This document shows, piece after piece, positions 5,998-8,400 of a DNA stretch of 8,400 nt. Below the pieces are notes generated by a model. It ran no database searches. It saw only the letters and a program-made list of their open reading frames with translations, and was not told the DNA's origin. The first letter of the stretch is position 1, and every line of letters begins with the position of its first letter. The stretch spans positions 1-8,400 of the forward strand of contig DDWC01000083.1 of NCBI GenBank assembly GCA_002345475.1. The letters are read 5' to 3'. The stretch is from Firmicutes bacterium UBA2296 (GTDB lineage: Bacteria > Bacillota > UBA994). A program made the position numbers and the translations under genes.

Positions 5998-7001
5998 GAC
6001 TTCACCTCCTCGGCAACTGTCTTGCGGGCTATGGGGAACCAGCAGCTGACCTGATGGCCATCCCCCACCCTTGTCAGTTCGGGGGCTTCCTCACGGCACT
6101 TGTCCTGGGCGTACGGACAGCGGGGGTTGAAGCGGCACCCCTTGGGCATATGCAGGGGATGCGGTACTGTACCTTTGATCACATATAACCTCTCGTCTTT
6201 GCGCTCACCCAGCTGCGGTATTGAGCTCAACAGGCCCTCTGTGTATGGGTGGCTCGGGTTTTCGAAGAGCTCTATGGTCGAAGCTTCTTCCACCACCTTG
6301 CCGGCATACATGACGAGAATTCTCTCAACAGTCTCGGCCACTACCCCCAAATCGTGGGTGATGAGAATAATACTCATGCCCATGTCGTCCCGTAAGTCTT
6401 TAATAAGGTCGAGTATCTGAGCCTGTATTGTCACATCGAGGGCCGTGGTAGGCTCATCGGCGATGAGCAGCTTGGGGTTACAGCAGAGAGCCATGGCTAT
6501 CATCACGCGCTGGCGCATACCACCCGAAAGCTGGTGTGGGTATTCCTTGACCCGTTTCTCCGGCGAGGGGATACCGACCTTACGCAGCATCTCCACCGCC
6601 TGCAGCATGGCCTTTTCTGAGCTAAGCCCCTGATGCAGTTCAATGGCCTCTGCTATCTGGTGCCCGATAGTGAACACGGGGTTCAGGCTGGTCATTGGCT
6701 CCTGGAAAATCATAGAAATATCATTGCCTCTGATGTCCCTCATTTTGTCCTTACCCAGTGAAAGCAGGTTCACTCCATCGAAAAGGATGTGGTCGGCTTT
6801 GACCTGGCCAGGGGGTTCGGCAATCAGGCGCATGATGGATAAGGAGGTAACGCTCTTTCCGCATCCACTCTCTCCCACGATGCCGAGCGTCTCACCCCGT
6901 TTGACATGAAACGACACTCCGTCCACCGCGGGCACCATCTTACCGTCCTTGTCGCGAAACGAAGTCTTGAGGTTCTGCACATCCAACAGAATATCGTTCA
7001 T
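5994..7001 (-). CDS. Dipeptide/oligopeptide ABC transporter ATPase, DppD/OppD-like
   Basis: 335 residues from the chosen start. It is the partner ATPase of the following gene. Motifs: Walker A GESGCGKS (43-50), Q-loop FQEPMTSLNP (99-108), signature LSGGMRQR (158-165), Walker B LLIADEP (178-184), D-loop TALD (186-189) and switch His216. The oligo_HPY tail has HPYTEGLLSSIP (251-262) and cysteines 289, 295, 302 and 320, so both ATPases keep the possible cluster-binding set. The SIMRLI..PPG region after Walker A is typical of the D subunit. The frame is open for 14 more codons up to 7043, but that extension overlaps the upstream gene. ATG 6999-7001 has AGGAGG at 7008-7013 with a 6-base spacer and gives the usual N-terminus (MNDILLDVQNLKTSF). 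The heterodimer would sit on the cytoplasmic face of permeases not encoded here. Confidence 0.95.
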   Translation of the reverse strand: MNDILLDVQNLKTSFRDKDGKMVPAVDGVSFHVKRGETLGIVGESGCGKSVTSLSIMRLIAEPPGQVKADHILFDGVNLLSLGKDKMRDIRGNDISMIFQEPMTSLNPVFTIGHQIAEAIELHQGLSSEKAMLQAVEMLRKVGIPSPEKRVKEYPHQLSGGMRQRVMIAMALCCNPKLLIADEPTTALDVTIQAQILDLIKDLRDDMGMSIILITHDLGVVAETVERILVMYAGKVVEEASTIELFENPSHPYTEGLLSSIPQLGERKDERLYVIKGTVPHPLHMPKGCRFNPRCPYAQDKCREEAPELTRVGDGHQVSCWFPIARKTVAEEVKS

Positions 7002-7007
7002 AAACTG

Positions 7008-7013
7008 CCTCCT
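7008..7013 (-). promoter_or_regulatory. Ribosome binding site fixing the dppD-like start
   Basis: AGGAGG on the minus strand, 6 bases before ATG 6999-7001, overlapping the TAG stop of the small membrane protein (7012-7014). This excludes the longer start at 7043 and implies that ribosomes ending the small gene can restart here. Confidence 0.75.
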
Positions 7014-7200
7014 ACTGCCGCTTGCCGCCATAGGCGCGGCCAATTATCAAACCCACTACTGCAATAACGGCAATCTCAGCCCACAAAGGAGAGATCGTGT
7101 TCTGCCAGGGATAAAGCTGCCTGGCCAGAGTAGCAATAATCGTGACTACCACTGGGAAAAAGAGAAACCAGAGAAACCAGGCGATTTTCTGCATGATCAT
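7012..7200 (-). CDS. Small two-helix membrane protein, unknown function
   Basis: 62 residues, not a family I recognise. Two hydrophobic segments are clear, at about 6-26 (IAWFLWFLFFPVVVTIIATLA) and 39-58 (LWAEIAVIAVVGLIIGRAYG). They are joined by a short loop with RQLYPWQN and followed by a basic tail (GGKRQ). By the positive-inside rule the tail is probably cytoplasmic. The ATG at 7198-7200 overlaps the stop of the upstream gene as ATGA; a second in-frame ATG lies two codons later. The upstream G-rich run is only a weak ribosome site, so translation is probably coupled. The stop codon is shared with the dppD-like ribosome site. Tight coupling on both sides makes this a real gene rather than a chance frame. 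It could be an accessory subunit of the upstream membrane protein or of the ABC transporter; that is inference. Confidence 0.7.
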   Translation of the reverse strand: MIMQKIAWFLWFLFFPVVVTIIATLARQLYPWQNTISPLWAEIAVIAVVGLIIGRAYGGKRQ

Positions 7201-8399
7201 GGCAACAGCCCCCCCACGTAAAGTGAAGCGAAGAAGTCAGCGGCCATGAAGAGAAATCCGCATAAGACGAGGGAGACTACGCCGTGTACATGTCGTCGCA
7301 TCATCCGGCTCGACATAAGCGCGAAAAATGCGCTTCCCACCAGAATAACCAGGCCTGCCGTCCCGGGGACATGAACCGCTCCGTAATAGAGCAGGCCTCC
7401 TGCGCGCTTGAGCAGTACCAGTATTGCCAACATAATGGTCGTTGCAGGAAACTGGGACAACGGATCGTCTCCCTTGAGAAAAACGGACAATGCCAAAACA
7501 GCCAGAGCAGCGAATATCAGAGACAAACCTGCCAGCACACTCAGACCAACAGCACTACCAATTAGCGTAACGTATCTGAAAGCCGCATCACCAAGCGGCG
7601 AATTCTGGTCAAGCCCCAGCCAGTAGCTGAGCGGCGCCTTTGCCGGCCGAAGATCGTCAACCCCGTACAATATTAGAGACGTCTGGGTGTATTCGGCATA
7701 GACCACCAGACGACCGACATCGGTAACGTGAAGACGAGGGAGAAAGCGGTTTTCGGAGCCTCGAGTGACGGGCCCTTCTCTGACGAGTTCACCTGCAGCG
7801 CTCTGCACAGCATACTCAATCTGTAGAGAACCGCTGATATCAGTTAACCAGATCAGGCCCAGGGGATCGCTTCCGTCCACCGACAACCTCACCACGCTGC
7901 CGCTAATCTGCGTGGCGGGTCTCAGGTCCTGGATCCACTGGCCCATATGTGCTATTTCGCCTGTGTAGATAGCGGCGCCCTGGCCGCGACCCGGGACTCG
8001 CAAAGGTTGTGCCCAAAAGATAATTGTGGCGCCCTCCGCGGACGCTACCAGTTGCGGGCGAGGAGCGTCCGGGGAAGCCCTGCCCAGGCTGAGCGGCTCA
8101 CTTAAGTCCTTGCTGCCGAGGGTCAGACCTCGGTAGAATACCTCAGAAAACATGGCATTGTCGCGGTAATAGGTTAGATATATGCGGTCAGGCACCTCTG
8201 TCAGCAGCGATGGATAGCGGTCTGCCGTATCTGGGTGATCAAGGACAAACTGGTCGTGAATCTCCCCCGCCTTGTCATGCACCAGGACATGTATGTTGCG
8301 TAGCCCCATACCACTGCCTGACCAGGACCACACGATACGATCTGGCCCCATAGCTGCCAGAACAATATCTGAGGCCACGCCCAAACGCTGAAATGAGGC
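7197..8399 (-). CDS. Propeller-like repeat protein with C-terminal membrane domain, unknown function (5' end cut)
   Basis: The frame is open to the right edge, so this is the last 400 residues of a longer protein; a TTG at 8382-8384 is possible as a start but falls inside repeat-like sequence with no sign of a start. I do not recognise the family. Residues 1-250 of the visible part contain five copies of a loose pattern (P.L, then about eight residues, then a strand such as IVWSWS, IYLTYY, TIIFWA, LGLIWL or LVVYAE) spaced 51-54 residues apart (about 8, 62, 114, 168 and 219). This is what blades of a beta-propeller look like. The last 125 residues hold four or more hydrophobic segments (about 276-308, 319-341, 346-362, 371-395). 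By inference the propeller is outside the membrane and the C-terminus anchors it. A signal sequence or further blades would be upstream. It precedes and is coupled to the small membrane protein and the two ABC ATPases, which suggests a role with uptake, but no catalytic motif is visible. Confidence 0.8.
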   Translation of the reverse strand, partial: ASFQRLGVASDIVLAAMGPDRIVWSWSGSGMGLRNIHVLVHDKAGEIHDQFVLDHPDTADRYPSLLTEVPDRIYLTYYRDNAMFSEVFYRGLTLGSKDLSEPLSLGRASPDAPRPQLVASAEGATIIFWAQPLRVPGRGQGAAIYTGEIAHMGQWIQDLRPATQISGSVVRLSVDGSDPLGLIWLTDISGSLQIEYAVQSAAGELVREGPVTRGSENRFLPRLHVTDVGRLVVYAEYTQTSLILYGVDDLRPAKAPLSYWLGLDQNSPLGDAAFRYVTLIGSAVGLSVLAGLSLIFAALAVLALSVFLKGDDPLSQFPATTIMLAILVLLKRAGGLLYYGAVHVPGTAGLVILVGSAFFALMSSRMMRRHVHGVVSLVLCGFLFMAADFFASLYVGGLLP

Positions 8400-8400
8400 T

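Noticed and set aside
5008..7001. The two ABC ATPase genes as a recent duplication of one gene
   Set aside because: They differ throughout and each shows the distinct features of the D or F subunit, which are ancient paralogs found together in most Dpp/Opp systems.
7001..7043. Longer start for the dppD-like gene
   Set aside because: It would overlap the small membrane protein gene, while a strong AGGAGG sits just before ATG 6999-7001 and the shorter protein has the usual N-terminus.

Overview
The window looks like a chromosomal segment from a moderately GC-rich Firmicute, probably of the Clostridia. The evidence is a tilS-hpt pair with an 8-base overlap (a conserved arrangement in that phylum), strong AGGAGG-type ribosome binding sites before several genes, and exact TATAAT -10 boxes. 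This is inference from style and gene order; no marker gene names a genus. Every gene I can support lies on the minus strand, so transcription runs from high to low coordinates. Long plus-strand open frames are antisense shadows.

Read in the direction of transcription there are four blocks. (1) 8399-5008 holds four tightly packed genes. The first is the 3' part of a large unrecognised membrane protein with propeller-like repeats, followed by a 62-residue membrane protein. Two peptide/nickel-type ABC transporter ATPases (DppD/OppD-like and DppF/OppF-like) come next. ATGA overlaps, or a Shine-Dalgarno sequence overlapping the previous stop codon, couple all four. The transporter's permeases and binding protein are not in the window. 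(2) 5007-4667 is a non-coding stretch with a perfect 16-bp inverted repeat just after the dppF stop, further nested inverted repeats, and a TATAAT promoter at its end. (3) 4666-1639 holds an asparaginase of the Rhizobium etli type II family, an M24 (aminopeptidase P-like) protein overlapping it by 4 bases, and a short CHR-domain (chromate-transporter family) membrane protein. The CHR gene has its own extended -10 promoter and is followed by a good intrinsic terminator. (4) 1573 to 1 holds a promoter, tilS (tRNA-Ile lysidine synthetase) and the start of hpt (hypoxanthine-guanine phosphoribosyltransferase), which runs off the left edge.

A plausible functional reading is that blocks 1 and 3 support peptide uptake and breakdown: ABC import, a peptidase-like protein and asparagine deamidation. 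Block 4 is housekeeping tRNA modification and purine salvage. The most unusual points are the M24 protein, which seems to have lost the two aspartates and the substrate histidine of an active M24 site, and the propeller-plus-membrane protein with its small partner in front of the ABC ATPases. The CHR gene without its usual twin and the structured spacer before the asparaginase are also of interest. I see no CRISPR array, tRNA, rRNA, transposase or phage gene.
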